In this document: piece by piece, positions 1-9,861 of the stretch
Position numbering within the stretch: the first letter of the stretch is position 1
How the letters are laid out: the number at the start of each line of letters is the position of its first letter
Assembly: GCA_963575745.1 (NCBI GenBank)
Contig: CAUYUJ010020689.1
Coordinates: 78,813 to 142,812, forward strand
Reading direction: 5' to 3'
DNA length: 64,000 bases
Source of the DNA: Prorocentrum cordatum
Lineage: Eukaryota > Sar > Dinophyceae > Prorocentrales > Prorocentraceae
Notes under the pieces: model-generated
Database searches by the model: none
Seen by the model: only the letters and a program-made list of their open reading frames with translations
Told to the model about the DNA's origin: nothing
Translations under genes and position numbers: made by a program

Positions 1-1067
1 AGGTGTTGGGCTCGTGACGCGCCAACGCCTAACGCTCTGAAGAGAATCAGCGTTAGGATCTGAAAGTTGGGGATGACAAAGCCAACAGAGTTAGCCTCGT
101 CACGGGCCATCTCGAATCGAGCTAATACTGAGTCGATTCGCTCGCCCCTTTCGACGCGGAAGTCGATAAGGGCCGTGCCAGAGTTGAGCTGGCGCTCATC
201 TTCCAGATTTTCAAATTTGGTGCTCAGTAAGTACAGTATGTAGGTTACTGCATCCGTTGGCTGTCCATTGACAGTTACACCATAATTGATGATCTGGGAG
301 GGGACCTGCATGGCGATACGACGAGCCAGACCCTGAAGGCCTCGTTGTAGTGCTGCAGCTTGTTGTGGTGGTGTCATATTGCCGCTCGTTACGTTTAACC
401 ATGCATGTACTTCGCGAACGTATTCGCGGAAAGGCGTAGTACCGGCAGGGTCCCATGAAGGGCCAGTAGTACGCGTGTCGTCCATCCCCTGCCGCATGTA
501 TCCCACAGCACATCCCATTATCACCCATAGAATGCCGAAGATAGTTATCTTGATCCAATGCATATGCATTTCGGCTTCGGTGATTGGTTTAGGCTGTGGT
601 TTGTCAGGCTCTGGCGTGGTAGCCGTGAGGCGCCTGACCGGCACGGGATGCAGGTGGCCCCGCTGCGGGTAGCCCCGCAGGGTGACCACGTTCTCGATCG
701 AGTTGCCGATTGGCATCTGGTGGAAGTCAGGAGTGAAGTAGCGCAGTGAAGTAGGAGAAAGCGTCTCGAGTTCGCGGGTGACCCCGCTAGCTCGATCGCG
801 GACTGGCTCCGCTCCTCGCAGAGCCGGCGCAACATGGTATTCCACCGTGGTAGTAGTCCACCAAGTTGTGCCGTGGATTACTGGAATCAGAGCGAGAGCC
901 AGCCACACGAGAGTGTAGCCAGCTCCGCTACCAAGTCGAAAACAAGCTGGTAAGCTTAGGTATGTGTTACGCCTTAGGCGTTGCCATATCCCAGGCTTTG
1001 GCTCATATCGCATGAGCAAGAGAGCGAGACGAAGCATGGGATCTGGAGTATAGAGTAGGATGGGCAT
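1..1067 (-). CDS. Gag-like protein with two membrane segments, partial at left edge
   Basis: One open frame of 355 codons runs from an ATG at 1067 to the window edge without a stop; an in-frame TGA lies just upstream of that ATG, so the start is well placed. Residues about 52-65 (LVWLALALIPVI) and 171-190 (ITIFGILWVIMGCAVGY) look like membrane segments. Residues about 220-355 (AWLNV, LQGLARRIAMQVP, DAVTYILYLLSTKFENL, ALIDFRVERGERIDSVLARF) have the helical pattern and the short F-x-R-x-x-x-E-x-I-x-x-x-L-x-R-F run that I associate with capsid-type Gag domains of dinoflagellate LTR retroelements. That family call is from memory. Membrane segments ahead of a Gag domain are unusual. The downstream part lies outside the window, so whether protease, integrase and reverse transcriptase follow is unknown. 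It could instead be a host gene domesticated from Gag. Confidence 0.6.
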   Translation of the reverse strand, partial: MPILLYTPDPMLRLALLLMRYEPKPGIWQRLRRNTYLSLPACFRLGSGAGYTLVWLALALIPVIHGTTWWTTTTVEYHVAPALRGAEPVRDRASGVTRELETLSPTSLRYFTPDFHQMPIGNSIENVVTLRGYPQRGHLHPVPVRRLTATTPEPDKPQPKPITEAEMHMHWIKITIFGILWVIMGCAVGYMRQGMDDTRTTGPSWDPAGTTPFREYVREVHAWLNVTSGNMTPPQQAAALQRGLQGLARRIAMQVPSQIINYGVTVNGQPTDAVTYILYLLSTKFENLEDERQLNSGTALIDFRVERGERIDSVLARFEMARDEANSVGFVIPNFQILTLILFRALGVGASRAQH

Positions 1068-1220
1068 CGTCAATGGAAAGGATGTTTTCCGATCTCAGAT
1101 GCAAGTAGTGCGCCTCGGTGAGGCACAGTCACATATCAGGCCGGGCCCGGCTTGAGCCAGGCACGGCAGCGGTACATGCTCGATTTATACCTCGCCTTTA
1201 ACCTTCTCCGTTTAAAGTAA

Positions 1221-1354
1221 GGGGGGGTTTGAGAATCAGCTCACGTAGCTGATTTTCCCGGCGCCTCCCGGCGCCGGAGGCGCCCATGTATCGAGGAATG
1301 GGCCCGGCGGCGGGCCCGAAACCAGCTGCATGCAGCAAATTTCGTAACCCCCCC
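1221..1354. mobile_element. TIR element, family G (134 bp)
   Basis: The left end GGGGGGGTTTGAGAATCAGC and the inverted right end GGGGGGGTTACGAAATTTGC pair over about 40 bp with mismatches, each arm continuing into a GCAGCTG or GTAGCTG segment. A GC-rich hairpin with a GGCGCC core sits inside at 1258-1285. No coding capacity. Only one copy was seen, so it is a candidate MITE on structure alone. Confidence 0.45.
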
Positions 1355-1549
1355 TTTCCCAATCCCCCCCTTTCGCCTGGCCCACAAGAAGCCCAACCCT
1401 GAGACCCCAGGACGTCCATTGATCTTCGGGGTGGGGGCGCCACGCTTCCCATCGCAGAACCATCGAGACCCAAGACACCCAGGGCACCCTGGAGGCAAGC
1501 GGGGTGTTTCTTGGCATGGGCCTCCACTGTAGATGAACGACCCCTCCTG

Positions 1550-1776
1550 TTGAGCAGGGACCGACCGCCCCGGCATTCCTGTAGCCCTACCACGAAATTT
1601 TCTTAGAACCCCGAAATGATCCAAAAGCAATGTTTTTAAAACGTGAGCCCGATGTGTTAAAACAAAACAGTCCCAGCCAGAAATGTTCTAAGAACATTTC
1701 GTGGAAACCACAAACGGTTCTTAGAACATTGTCTGGTAGGGCTATAGGCGAGCCAGGACGCTTCGCCACTGCGTGA
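1550..1776. mobile_element. TIR element, family B copy 1
   Basis: 227 bp starting TTGAGCAGGGACCGACC and ending CTTCGCCACTGCGTGA. The ends form an imperfect 35-bp inverted repeat in which the block around CCTATAG is best conserved in family members. The interior carries the palindrome AATGTTCTAAGAACATTTCG. The 5 bp on each side are identical, TCCTG and TCCTG, which is a target-site duplication. Non-autonomous: no open frame of its own. Confidence 0.85.
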
Positions 1777-1935
1777 TCCTGGCCTCTGCAGTCTCACGAG
1801 AGGCCCTCCCCAGCATGACCGAGCGCCAGCAGCGAGACCGTGGGTGCCGGCGGACGGGGCGGAGCGAGCGAACAGTCATGCAGAGGCCTCGGAACTAGCT
1901 CGGGGGCCTCCGATAGAGTCGGGGCGTTGACCTAA

Positions 1936-2105
1936 GGAACCCAGAATAAGGAACGAGGCCCCGTTTTTTTTCCATCAATTAAACTTTGATCTCCCATCGA
2001 AAATCTGAAGGAATCATAGGGCAAACTGTGAAACAATGAAGGAACACGGAACCCCTCCCCAAGGAGAAGGGTTCCTTCTTCAGCGCCCCGACTGTAGGTG
2101 GGCCA
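1936..2105. repeat. Dispersed repeat H, copy 1
   Basis: The block AGGAACGAGGCCCC ... GATCTCCC ... AACAATGAAGGA ... GGGTTCCTTCTTCAGCG recurs in the same order at 35283-35460. GGAACC-like words occur near both ends in inverted form, suggesting a decayed TIR element, but the ends are not sharp. Confidence 0.55.
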
Positions 2106-2189
2106 CCGAGTGGCTTGGCCAAGACCGGTCATTCGGGGCAGTTTGAGTAACTAGAGAAGGACCCCCTTTCCCTTTGGGAGGAGACCTAA

Positions 2190-2375
2190 GTTAGGAGGGC
2201 CAACAGCATTAGGGATAGGTTTTCGTTCTGCTGATGTATCGAAGCAAACCGTCCAGACTTCTCATCCATCATGCAAAGACGGGGACCTCAGTGAGGCCAA
2301 ATCTTCATCGTGTTATTAAGGTTCGGGGTTCTTTTGTTCTCGGTGACAATTGGTGCCCCCGAGTGCCCTTCATGG
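2190..2375. repeat. Dispersed repeat I, copy 1
   Basis: Shares a long stretch with 13825-13990: the words GGAGGGCCA..AGCAT, GCATCGAA-like, TGCAAAGACGGGG.CCTCA.TGAGGC and GTGTTA.TAAGGTTCGGG occur in the same order and spacing. One plus frame is open in both copies and translates to similar peptides (AKTGTSVRPNLHRVIKVRGS here, AKTGASMRLRLSRVSKVRAS there). This could be a remnant of a coding exon or a chance-open repeat. Confidence 0.5.
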
Positions 2376-3059
2376 CGAGCGAGTTGACCGGGTCGCAGAT
2401 GCTGCCCGCCTTGCCCACGAGCGACCTCCCACGAAGGGGGGGTCGAGAGAAAGGAGGAGGACGCGACAAGACCGGGAGGATGATTTGACGAGGAAGAGAG
2501 GGAAGGGAGAAGATGACGAGGACAAGGCAGACAGCAGGATGGATAAAGAATCACAAGGAGAGGAAAACGAGACATGGTGGATGAATCTGCCACCGTGCCG
2601 TTGGCAATGAATGGCATGTCCTCAAGTCTCTTTGAATTCTCCGCGCTGAAGATTGTTCCCCAAACCGTGCTTGCACTGACGAGTTTTCAGCTTTCTTCTT
2701 AAGGAATTGAACTCGTCCAGCAAAGATTTTCCACGTTGCCGCTGGTAATCGCTTCGTGGCCGCCTCGTGCGCTGGGTGACCCTGCGGGCCGCACGCGCAT
2801 GCATGCCAAAATAATCCAACAGTCATCGCGCACCCGACGACTGCGTCAAATAAAACCATGCGGGCTACACGCGCGCGTCCCTGTGCGCGCATGTCGGAAT
2901 CATGGCAACACTTTGGCCTCGTGCGCTGACAACACATTAGTTGTGCGTGCATTCCGAACATAATTATGATAAAGCGCATGTGGTCGACCTCTGGATTTCC
3001 GATAAAGGGGACAATCAGATGGTCGATGCGCGAGCGCTCCCTCGTCATCCTCGTCAGCA

Positions 3060-3076
3060 CTGCCATCATCATCAAC

Positions 3077-3148
<72 letters not shown>

Positions 3149-3396
3149 GCCATCATCATCATCAGCATCATCATCATCATCATCATCAGCATCAGCATCA
3201 GCATCAGCATCATCATTATCATCGTCATCAGCATCATCAACACCATCATCATCATCAGCATCATTATCATCGTAAACATAAACATGACCGTCATCATCAT
3301 CATAATCGTCATCACCATCAGCATCAAAATCATCATGATCATGATCATCACTAACACCATCACCATCACCATCACCACCATCATCATCACCACCAC

Positions 3397-3429
<33 letters not shown>

Positions 3430-3592
3430 GATCATCATCGTCATCATCATCGCCAACGTCATCATTGCAGCCCTCATCACTATCATCTTCATCACCATCG
3501 TCAGCGCAAACGTCATTGTCGTCCCCCTCGTCATCAGCGCCACCACCAACACCATCATCATCGTCGTCGTCACCATCATCACTCGCCCGCCA
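3060..3592. repeat. (ATC)n microsatellite with interruptions
   Basis: About 530 bp of ATC/CAT triplets broken by CAG, CGT and ACC variants. The minus strand reads as an Asp-rich tail (poly-D from GAT) joined to a non-repetitive stretch at 3595-3733 (SSETRAHFTHSP, LDYPFHAEPWTW). That stretch might be an exon but has no ATG start or recognised domain, so I do not call a gene. Confidence 0.9.
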
Positions 3593-3772
3593 GGTCCATG
3601 GCTCTGCATGGAAAGGATAATCGAGTCGTTGCGCCAGTTGGGTCTGCCAGCACATTGCGGGTGAGTGGGTGAAGTGTGCTCGAGTTTCAGAGCTGACGGC
3701 CTCAAGATTTCCATCGGCGCTTACTTCAAAGCCCAACGGCAGACTTCACCGCACAGATAACGCCCCATAGCT

Positions 3773-3940
3773 TTAGGTCGGGCCTGTCCCCCTACAAGGA
3801 GGGGTTGGGCGAAACATAAAACAATACGGTACAAAACACATCTACTCTCCGAATGCTCAAAAATAGCCAGCACATCGCACCCAGCCTATATTTTTACTAC
3901 GTTTGAGTATTCCTCCTGTAGAGGGACAGGCCCGACTCAA
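3773..3940 (+). mobile_element. TIR element, family A copy 1
   Basis: 168 bp. Left end TTAGGTCGGGCCTGTCCCCC and right end CCTCCTGTAGAGGGACAGGC followed by CCGACTCAA form an inverted repeat of about 25 bp. The interior is AT-rich and non-coding. Other full copies lie at 23231-23387, 28489-28648, 32190-32327 and 60384-60548, and long versions at 19431-22141 and 60948-62442. Confidence 0.85.
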
Positions 3941-4144
3941 CCATCACTTGCACCACACATCATGCGCCACGCGTGCTGCAGACGCCACACGGACTGCGCC
4001 GCACGGGCTGCGCCACACGGCCACCCAGAGGGTGCAGGAGCTGCTCTGGGCCGACGGGCGGAGGGGGTGCCGTCTTGCCCCAGGTGTGGCTCTCCCTGGA
4101 CTCTTCGCGAGGGGCCCGGCTTCGAGGGGTCTGGCCTCGATCCC

Positions 4145-4915
4145 AAACTCCCCCCCACCTCCCTCTTCCCTCCTCCCTCCTCCTCCTCGCTCCTCCTCCT
4201 CCTCTCCTTCCTGCTAGGGCTAAATCCAGAACATAGCGTGTCCTGGGGGTGGTTTCACTTCCTAATCTGAGTTTTGAGCCTCCTCCTGAAGGACGGGAAG
4301 GCAGTGCCATGCCCCCTCATGAGCGGTCAGCACCGCCTGGGCGAGGCTGTGGCCCGTGTGTCCCCCACCTGCAGGGCGGGCAAGCAGTTCGCCACTGAAG
4401 GCCACCCAGATCCAGCCTTTGTTCTCTTGCACGATGTTTGCATGCCGTGATGTGTGCTAGCAATCATGTTGCACTTCATGGATCCGAGGGCTTCTTCCTT
4501 TCTTTCTTTCTTTCTTTCTTTCTTTCTCTCTCCTTCCTCCTCCCTCCTCCTCCTCGCTCCCTCCTCCTCCCTCCTCCTCCTCCCTCCTCCCTCCTCCTCC
4601 TCCTCCTCGCTCCTCCACCTCCCTCCTCCTCCTCCTCCTCCTCCTCCTCCTCCTCCTGCTCCTCCCTCCTCCCCCTCGCTACCCCTCCCTCCGCTCCTCC
4701 TCGCTCCTCCCCCTTTCCCCTGCTCGCCCCTCTCCCTCGGTGCCGCCCGCCTGCCCCCTCCGCCTCGGTCCACGGCACAAGCAGGGCGCGCTTCGTTGAT
4801 GTTCGGCGATGCTGGATGCGAGGGGGAGGAGGAGGATTGAGGAGGGGGAGGAGGATTGAGGAGGAGGAGGAGGAGGAGGAGGAGGAGGAGCAGGAGGAGG
4901 AGGAGGAGGAGCATG
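4145..4915. repeat. TCC, TTTC and GAG microsatellite cluster
   Basis: Contains (TCC)n at 4145-4215, (TTTC)n at 4493-4530, interrupted (TCC)n at 4531-4740 and (GAG)n at 4815-4915. The pyrimidine tract and the following purine tract on the same strand could pair into a long hairpin. The unique sequence at 4220-4490 and 4741-4810 shows no gene. Confidence 0.9.
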
Positions 4916-4926
4916 AACAGTGGCAT

Positions 4927-5103
4927 TACAGCCAACCCGCAGAGTAAGGATGCGCGATAAGGATGCAAGGCCCTTGGACGCCCACTTCGAAGCTTTTCGA
5001 GCAGGGCGCGGCCAACGAGAGCGGTCAAGGATAGACCGAAGAGGCAAGGATGCGAGGGTACCCCTGGGAAGGTCGCCCGTCCTTACTCTGCGGGTTGACT
5101 GTA
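4927..5103. mobile_element. TIR element, family O copy 1 (177 bp)
   Basis: The left end TACAGCCAACCCGCAGAGTA continues into AGGA. The inverse of the right end reads TACAGTCAACCCGCAGAGTA and then AGGA, giving a 24-bp TIR with one mismatch. Interior: GATAAGGATGCAAGG, CTTCGAAGCTTTTCGAGC, GGCCAACGAGAG. A diverged inverted copy is at 38073-38252. Confidence 0.8.
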
Positions 5104-5265
5104 CAGGGTGGGGGGAGGGGCCAGGGGGGGGTATATGCAACGCCTCCCCCCCGCCGTGCGCACGGCGGCAGTGCCTGGAGCGCACTGGGGGGGGGGTTAC
5201 GTTCGTACAGGGGGGGGGGAGGGAAGGCGGGGGCTATGATGCCTATGCCCCAAGCCTGGCCATCG

Positions 5266-5387
5266 CTCGGACGTCCATTCCCTGTGCTTTTTTTTCTGGT
5301 GTCGTGCGTGTTTTTTTCTCGCAGGATGATCCAGGATGCGCCTTGATAGTCCCCGCCGAGACAAAGTGCGCACGTCCGAGCGTTACC
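5266..5387. mobile_element. TIR element, family C copy 1
   Basis: Ends CTGGCCATCGCTCGGACGTC and the inverse of GCACGTCCGAGCGTTACC. The interior has the family signature TGTGCTTTTTTT, GTCGTGCGTG followed by a T run, GGATGATCCAGGATGC and CCCCGCCGAGA. Other copies: 8055-8187, 8930-9058, 11122-11250, 22782-22920 and 36735-36890. Confidence 0.8.
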
Positions 5388-5399
5388 AGGAAGCAGTCA

Positions 5400-5985
5400 A
5401 GAAGCACGCTCGCAGATCCGCCGACCCCTCCTCCCACAAAGTGGGGGGGGAGCCTTGCCCCGCGGAGCTCCCCCTTGGGGGCGGGCGCCTCTTGGCCAGA
5501 GGAAACTCCCGGGGGAACCCAGGCGTGGCGACGAGCAACACGCCTCCTCGAGCTCGAGGCCCAGGAGGAGCCCACGCGCGGCCTCACATGTGAGGCGAGC
5601 TGCTCAGGCTGCTCGCGTCTGCACGCTGACCTGGCCCTGATCTGGCTCTCAGAGGCGCGCACCTGCATCGCACCTGCATCGCAGGTGCGCTGTAGGCATC
5701 TGTTTGAGTGTCAGTCTGAGCTTGCTTGCCGTGCAACGTCGTTCCGGCGGACGCCCAGAAAAGATGACACCTGTCTCAAAACGCCGCCAACCTTCGGTCT
5801 CAGAGCCGTCCATGCCGAAACCTAAGTCGAATACCGACGCAACCGACTACGTAGCCGAAAATGGCTAGGAAGGCCGCAGAAGCACACCAATCGACCGGAC
5901 CGAACTGACCTAATACAGACGACTGCGAAGCAGTCGAACCGACCGAATCGCCGACAGCCCATGGCCCCGATCCTCGAACCTCGAT
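5400..5985. other. No gene recognised
   Basis: GC-rich unique sequence. Long open frames exist on both strands but have no domain, no codon pattern distinct from the opposite strand and no splice-site logic. It contains a direct repeat, CGCACCTGCATCGCACCTGC, at 5657-5676. Confidence 0.5.
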
Positions 5986-5989
5986 CCAT

Positions 5990-6085
5990 CCTCCTCCTCC
6001 CCCTCCTCCCCCTTTCCTCCCCCTTTCTTCCTCCTCCTCCTCCTCCTCCTCCTCCTCCTCCTCCCCCTCCTCCCCCTCTTCCAGA
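5990..6085. repeat. (TCC)n microsatellite
   Basis: About 95 bp of TCC repeats with CCCC interruptions. No gene on either side up to 6340. Confidence 0.9.
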
Positions 6086-6344
6086 AGAAGGGCTGCCCCC
6101 CCGAGACCGAGACCCTCCGGGAGAATTTTGTCATCCCGGAGCATTTTTGAACGTCCAAGGGCCCCGTAAGAGCCTGCAGAAGCAAACCAAACTGCAAAAC
6201 CCTCCTACCGAGTTTTTTTAGCAATGAGGAAGAGTCTGGGCCCCCCTCCCCCCCGCGACAAGTTGGCCAACTTCTCGTGCAACGCGGGCGCGCACGGCGA
6301 GGAGTCTAGCCAGACCTCGAGCTCGCTGCCGGTGGTCCTCTGCG

Positions 6345-6347
6345 GTC

Positions 6348-6381
<34 letters not shown>

Positions 6382-6610
6382 GGTCGTCGTCGCCCTGGCC
6401 GTCGCCGTTGTAGTCGCCCTGGTCGTGGCCGCTGTTGTCGTCGCAGACGTCGACGTCTTCGTCGTCGTCGCCACCGTCGTCGTCGCGGTTTTGACCATCG
6501 CCATAGTTGTCGCCGTCGCCACCGTCGTCGTGGCCGTTGTCGTCATGGACGTCACCATCGCCGTCGCTGTCATGGACGTCGCCGTCATCATCACCTTCGT
6601 CGTCGTGCTA

Positions 6611-6663
<53 letters not shown>

Positions 6664-6715
6664 AGTCGCCGTCGTCGCCGTCTACGCCATCGTGGTGGTC
6701 GTCGTGGTGCCCTGG
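6345..6715. repeat. (GTC)n microsatellite, interrupted
   Basis: About 370 bp of GTC/CGT triplets with GCC, GTT and GAC variants. All three frames stay open because the triplets lack stops. It abuts the assembly gap, so its true length is uncertain. Confidence 0.9.
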
Positions 6716-6751
6716 GGTTCTCATAGACACCGCGAGGGTGCCAACTGCTCT

Positions 6752-6851
6752 NNNNNNNNNNNNNNNNNNNNNNNNNNNNNNNNNNNNNNNNNNNNNNNNN
6801 NNNNNNNNNNNNNNNNNNNNNNNNNNNNNNNNNNNNNNNNNNNNNNNNNNN
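6752..6851. other. Assembly gap of 100 N
   Basis: Exactly 100 unknown bases, a scaffolding placeholder. The real distance and content are unknown. Confidence 1.
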
Positions 6852-6947
6852 GTGGGGGCCACGAGGTCCGCCGGCTCGACGACGCCCGCGGTCGCCCGCG
6901 CCCGTGCCCTCCTCTTATCCACAATTGCGGGTTGCTACGACGTTATC

Positions 6948-7055
6948 CTTCTGCTGCTCCTCCTCCTCCGCCGCCTCCCTCTCCTCCTCCTCCCTCCCTC
7001 CCTCCCAGTTCCTCCTCCTCCTCCTCGTCTTCCTCCTCCTCCCCCCTCCCCAAGA
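6948..7055. repeat. (TCC)n microsatellite
   Basis: TCC/CCT repeats with short interruptions, directly followed by an AAGAGGCC-type array. Confidence 0.9.
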
Positions 7056-7059
7056 AGTG

Positions 7060-7215
7060 CCCATGATGCCCGAAGAGGCTTCCAAGAGACCCCCAAGAGG
7101 CTCCAAGATTCCTCCCCCACTGGCACCCAAGACGCCTCAAGAGGCCCACTGGGACTGCCAAGAGACCCCAAGACGCTCCAAGAGGATCCCAAGAAATTCG
7201 CGAAAGAACATCAGA
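7060..7215. repeat. CCAAGAGGC-type degenerate array 1
   Basis: A degenerate tandem of roughly 10-13 bp built on CCAAGAGGCCC and CCAAGACGCC. The same array type recurs at 17635, 18790, 27660, 33290 and through 47470-49970. It is open in several frames only because the unit lacks stops. Confidence 0.75.
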
Positions 7216-7219
7216 ATTA

Positions 7220-7685
7220 CGCATCAAACGAAAGTCGGCTTTCAATACGCGCGCCTCCAAACGACTGGCTGCTTGTGGATGAGCGTGCCGGGAGCGTGCG
7301 CACTTTTCCTCAATCATCCGCAGTGTGAGCGGTGGCTGACGTCGACGCCATGGAGCCACATCAAAAAATTAGCTCCGCACGCACAGCTACGTTCTGGCAC
7401 GTCACGGGAACAGCGTGAGAGCTGACGAGAGCGGGCGTGCAGGGAGCTTCAACCAGGCAGGCGCGCTGGCCAGCGAGAGCCACAGCATGAAGCAGGCTGG
7501 GTGGCATACGAGGCTGCGAAGCAGACGGGGGGGGAGGGAAAAGCAGGGAGGAGGGCGAGGAGGAAGAGGAGGAGAAAGGATGGAGCGGAAGACGATAACC
7601 TTCGAAGAAGAGGAGGAGGGGAAGAGGAAACGGGAAAGAGGCGAGGAGGGCTACGTAAGAGGGCGAGAGGATACGGATGATGAGG
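7220..7685. other. No gene recognised
   Basis: Mixed unique sequence turning purine-rich (GGA, GAGG) after 7515. No domain or TIR structure was seen. Confidence 0.45.
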
Positions 7686-7689
7686 CAGG

Positions 7690-7785
7690 CAGCTCCTTCC
7701 TCCTCCTCACCCTCCTCCTCTTACTCGCCTTCCCAAAATAGAACCACCTGGACCCCCAAAATGACATCGAACACCCTCCTCCTCC

Positions 7786-7815
<30 letters not shown>
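7690..7815. repeat. (TCC)/(CTC)n microsatellites
   Basis: Two short pyrimidine tracts, 7690-7735 and 7773-7815, separated by unique sequence. Confidence 0.85.
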
Positions 7816-7818
<3 letters not shown>

Positions 7819-8054
7819 TGGGAGACGCGGACCCAATCCCTGGGCGTCGTGATTTCTTCGCAGAGTGGACCCGCAGACGTCTCGACCGTCCCTGCGGGGC
7901 CGCGCTCGGCACCCTCGGGTCGTTTTGTCGACACCCGTGGGGCCAAAGGAACATCATACCTTCCCAGAGCCTTCCGCCGTGACTCCTTCGCAGGACACGA
8001 GGAAGCCGACGTGGGAACGGGACACTCGCAGGACCACGGCCCTGGCTCGCGAGC

Positions 8055-8187
8055 CTGCCATCGCTCGGAAGGCCATCCCCGTGCACTTCTCGGTCTCGTG
8101 CGCGTGTTTTCTTGGCTGCTCGATGGTCCAGGAGGCTCCTCGGTGGTCCTCGCCGAGAAAATAAAGTGCAGACGTCCGCGCGATGCC
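8055..8187. mobile_element. TIR element, family C copy 2
   Basis: Starts CTGCCATCGCTCGG and ends CGTCCGCGCGATGCC. It keeps TCGTGCGCGTG, GGTCCAGGAGGCTCC and CTCGCCGAGAAAA. More diverged than copies 1, 3 and 4. Confidence 0.7.
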
Positions 8188-8494
8188 AAGTGAGGGGGAC
8201 GCGTCGACCTGTAATCGGCGAAAAGGCCCTGATCGGAGAGCCGCGCGCTGCCGGTCGGGGCGCGAGCGGGCCCCCATCGGCGGCGAGGAGTGGGCCATGG
8301 GGGGCGCTGCATCCCCCCGAGCCTCCCCCCCCTGACGTTGCCCCGTGGTTTCAGGGTCGCGACTCGGCTCTCCTGCGGCCGTTCGGGACAAGCGAGGCCC
8401 CCTCCCCCCCAGACGCTCTCGGCGAGGCACAGCCGCTGGAAGGCATCCCGAGGCTGGAAAGCCCCACCGAGTCCCCGAAAACCTCCCCCCTTGG

Positions 8495-8760
8495 GCCGAG
8501 GAGGAAGAGGAGGAAGAGGAGGAGGAGGAGGAGGAGGCGGAGGAGGAAGAGGAGGAAGAGGAGGGGGATGAGCAGGAGCAGGAGGAGGAGGAGGAGGAGG
8601 AGGACACCGAGGAGGAGGCGGAGGCGGAGGCGGAGGAGGAGGAGGAGGAGGAGGAGGAGGAGTTAGAGCACGAGAAAGAGGAGGAGGAGGAGGAGGAGGA
8701 GGAGGAGGAGGAGGAGGAGGAGGAGGAGGAGGAGGAGGAGGAGGAGGAGGAGGAGGAGCC
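8495..8760. repeat. (GGA)n microsatellite
   Basis: About 265 bp of GGA/GAG repeats with GCG, CAC and TTA interruptions. The minus strand is the matching TCC tract. Confidence 0.95.
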
Positions 8761-8929
8761 CAGAGGCCCTGCACCCCCTGCGGCCCACGTTCGGGAACTC
8801 TCTTGCCTCCGTGCAGCGTGCGGCGGGGCGGCGGCCCTGCCAGTGAGCTGTGTGCCCTGCGAGCTGACGGCGTGCCGCTCTGCTGCGTGGGGCGGGGGGG
8901 CGGGAAGGGCTCGGGACGCTGGCGCTTGG

Positions 8930-9058
8930 CTGGGCATCGCTCGGACGTCCATTCCCTGTGCTTTTTTTCGGTTTCGTGCGTGTTTTTTCCGCCAAATGGT
9001 CAAGGATGCACCTCGATGGTCCTCGCCGAAGGAAAAATGCACACGTCCGAGCGATGCC
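8930..9058. mobile_element. TIR element, family C copy 3
   Basis: 129 bp. Left end CTGGGCATCGCTCGGACGTC; the inverse of the right end reads GGCATCGCTCGGACGTGT. The T-runs and CCTCGCCGAAGGAAAAATGC match the family consensus. One of the best-preserved copies. Confidence 0.85.
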
Positions 9059-9099
9059 AAGCTGGGAGCTGGGAGCTGGGAAGTGGCCTGCGTGTCGCG

Positions 9100-9335
9100 C
9101 CAAAGCGTGGTGTGGGGCGCACAAAGACATACTAGTAGTATGTGCTCCCCTTGGAGGCGCGCGTCCGAGACCCAACCAGATAGTATACCCATCTTGTAGT
9201 ATATCGTTTTCCGAGCGGTGTGGCCAGAAAGCGCCCGCCACGACGCATATGCTATAAGATTTCTCGGTGCGCGCATCGCCCCCAGCGGGGCGACGCACAT
9301 ATAGTAGAAGTATGTTGGGGTGACGCCGATGGTGG
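9100..9335. repeat. Cluster of short AT-containing hairpins
   Basis: Three short inverted-repeat motifs lie in 230 bp: GGGGCGCAC..ACATACTA against TAGTATGTGCTCCCC at 9114-9155, a TAGTATA/TATACTA-like pair at 9180-9202, and GGGGCGACGCACATATAGTA with GTATGTTGGGG at 9287-9330. Their function is unknown. They resemble each other more than the surrounding GC-rich DNA. Confidence 0.4.
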
Positions 9336-9446
9336 GCCAGAACTGGCGGATCGACACGCTGAGCAACAGCTTCCGACCATAGTTCCTCTCCCCATCACGC
9401 TGCCCCCGATCGCAAGGCCACCGCCGCCTCCGCCAGAGGCGCAGCC

Positions 9447-9647
9447 TCAGGCCGCCTCCGGCGAGAAATACACCTTGGCTGGCAGCTGCCCCAGGAACCG
9501 GTCCCTGGAGAACTCGGCGTTCCTGGTCCCCCCTTTCCACTCTTCCAGCAGGGGGTGGAGGAGGACAGGACAGGACATCCGCATGAGGGGGTCAACGTCA
9601 ATGCGCCCGCTAAGGTGCAGTGTTGAGCGTATGTATGCGTGATTCCC
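9447..9647 (-). CDS. Terminal exon of an unidentified gene
   Basis: Sixty-six codons and a TGA stop follow a good acceptor, TTCTCGCAG, that ends a pyrimidine-rich tract (the TCC strand of the microsatellite at 9655-9745). The peptide begins GNHAYIRSTLHLSGRIDVDP and ends FSRDRFLGQLPAKVYFSPEA. It has ordinary, non-repetitive protein composition, unlike the other frames here. No domain recognised. A possible upstream exon is at 9862-9961. The gene, if real, is transcribed leftward. It could be the 3' end of a retrotransposed fragment, but no spliced-leader trace or poly-A was seen. Confidence 0.4.
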   Translation of the reverse strand, partial: GNHAYIRSTLHLSGRIDVDPLMRMSCPVLLHPLLEEWKGGTRNAEFSRDRFLGQLPAKVYFSPEAA

Positions 9648-9654
9648 CTGCGAG

Positions 9655-9745
9655 AAGGAGGAGGAGGAGGAGGAGGAGGAGGAGGAGGAGGAGGAGGAGG
9701 AGGAGGAGGAGGAGGAGGAGGAGGAGGAGGAGGAGGAGGGGGAGG
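9655..9745. repeat. (AGG)n microsatellite
   Basis: About 30 nearly pure AGG units. On the minus strand it supplies the pyrimidine tract in front of the CAG acceptor at 9648-9650. Confidence 0.95.
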
Positions 9746-9861
9746 AGCAGCAGCAGCGGGGGTAGCCACGCGCGCTCGAACCCGCCCCTTTTTCCGCACA
9801 GGGCGGCCGAGGCGGTTGCCAGCGCGGCCATTCAGGTGCCCGCTAGAATCGGAACAACTAC

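Noticed and set aside
2900-3736. Asp-rich minus-strand protein
   Set aside because: Most of it is the (ATC)n microsatellite; the apparent first residue is a TTG, not ATG, and an in-frame TGA is just upstream.
3934-4310. Short CG-rich palindromic stretch after family A copy 1 (GCCACACGG, GCGCCGCAC repeats) as a further element
   Set aside because: Words repeat loosely (ACGCCACACGG, CGCCGCACGGGC) but no paired ends were found.
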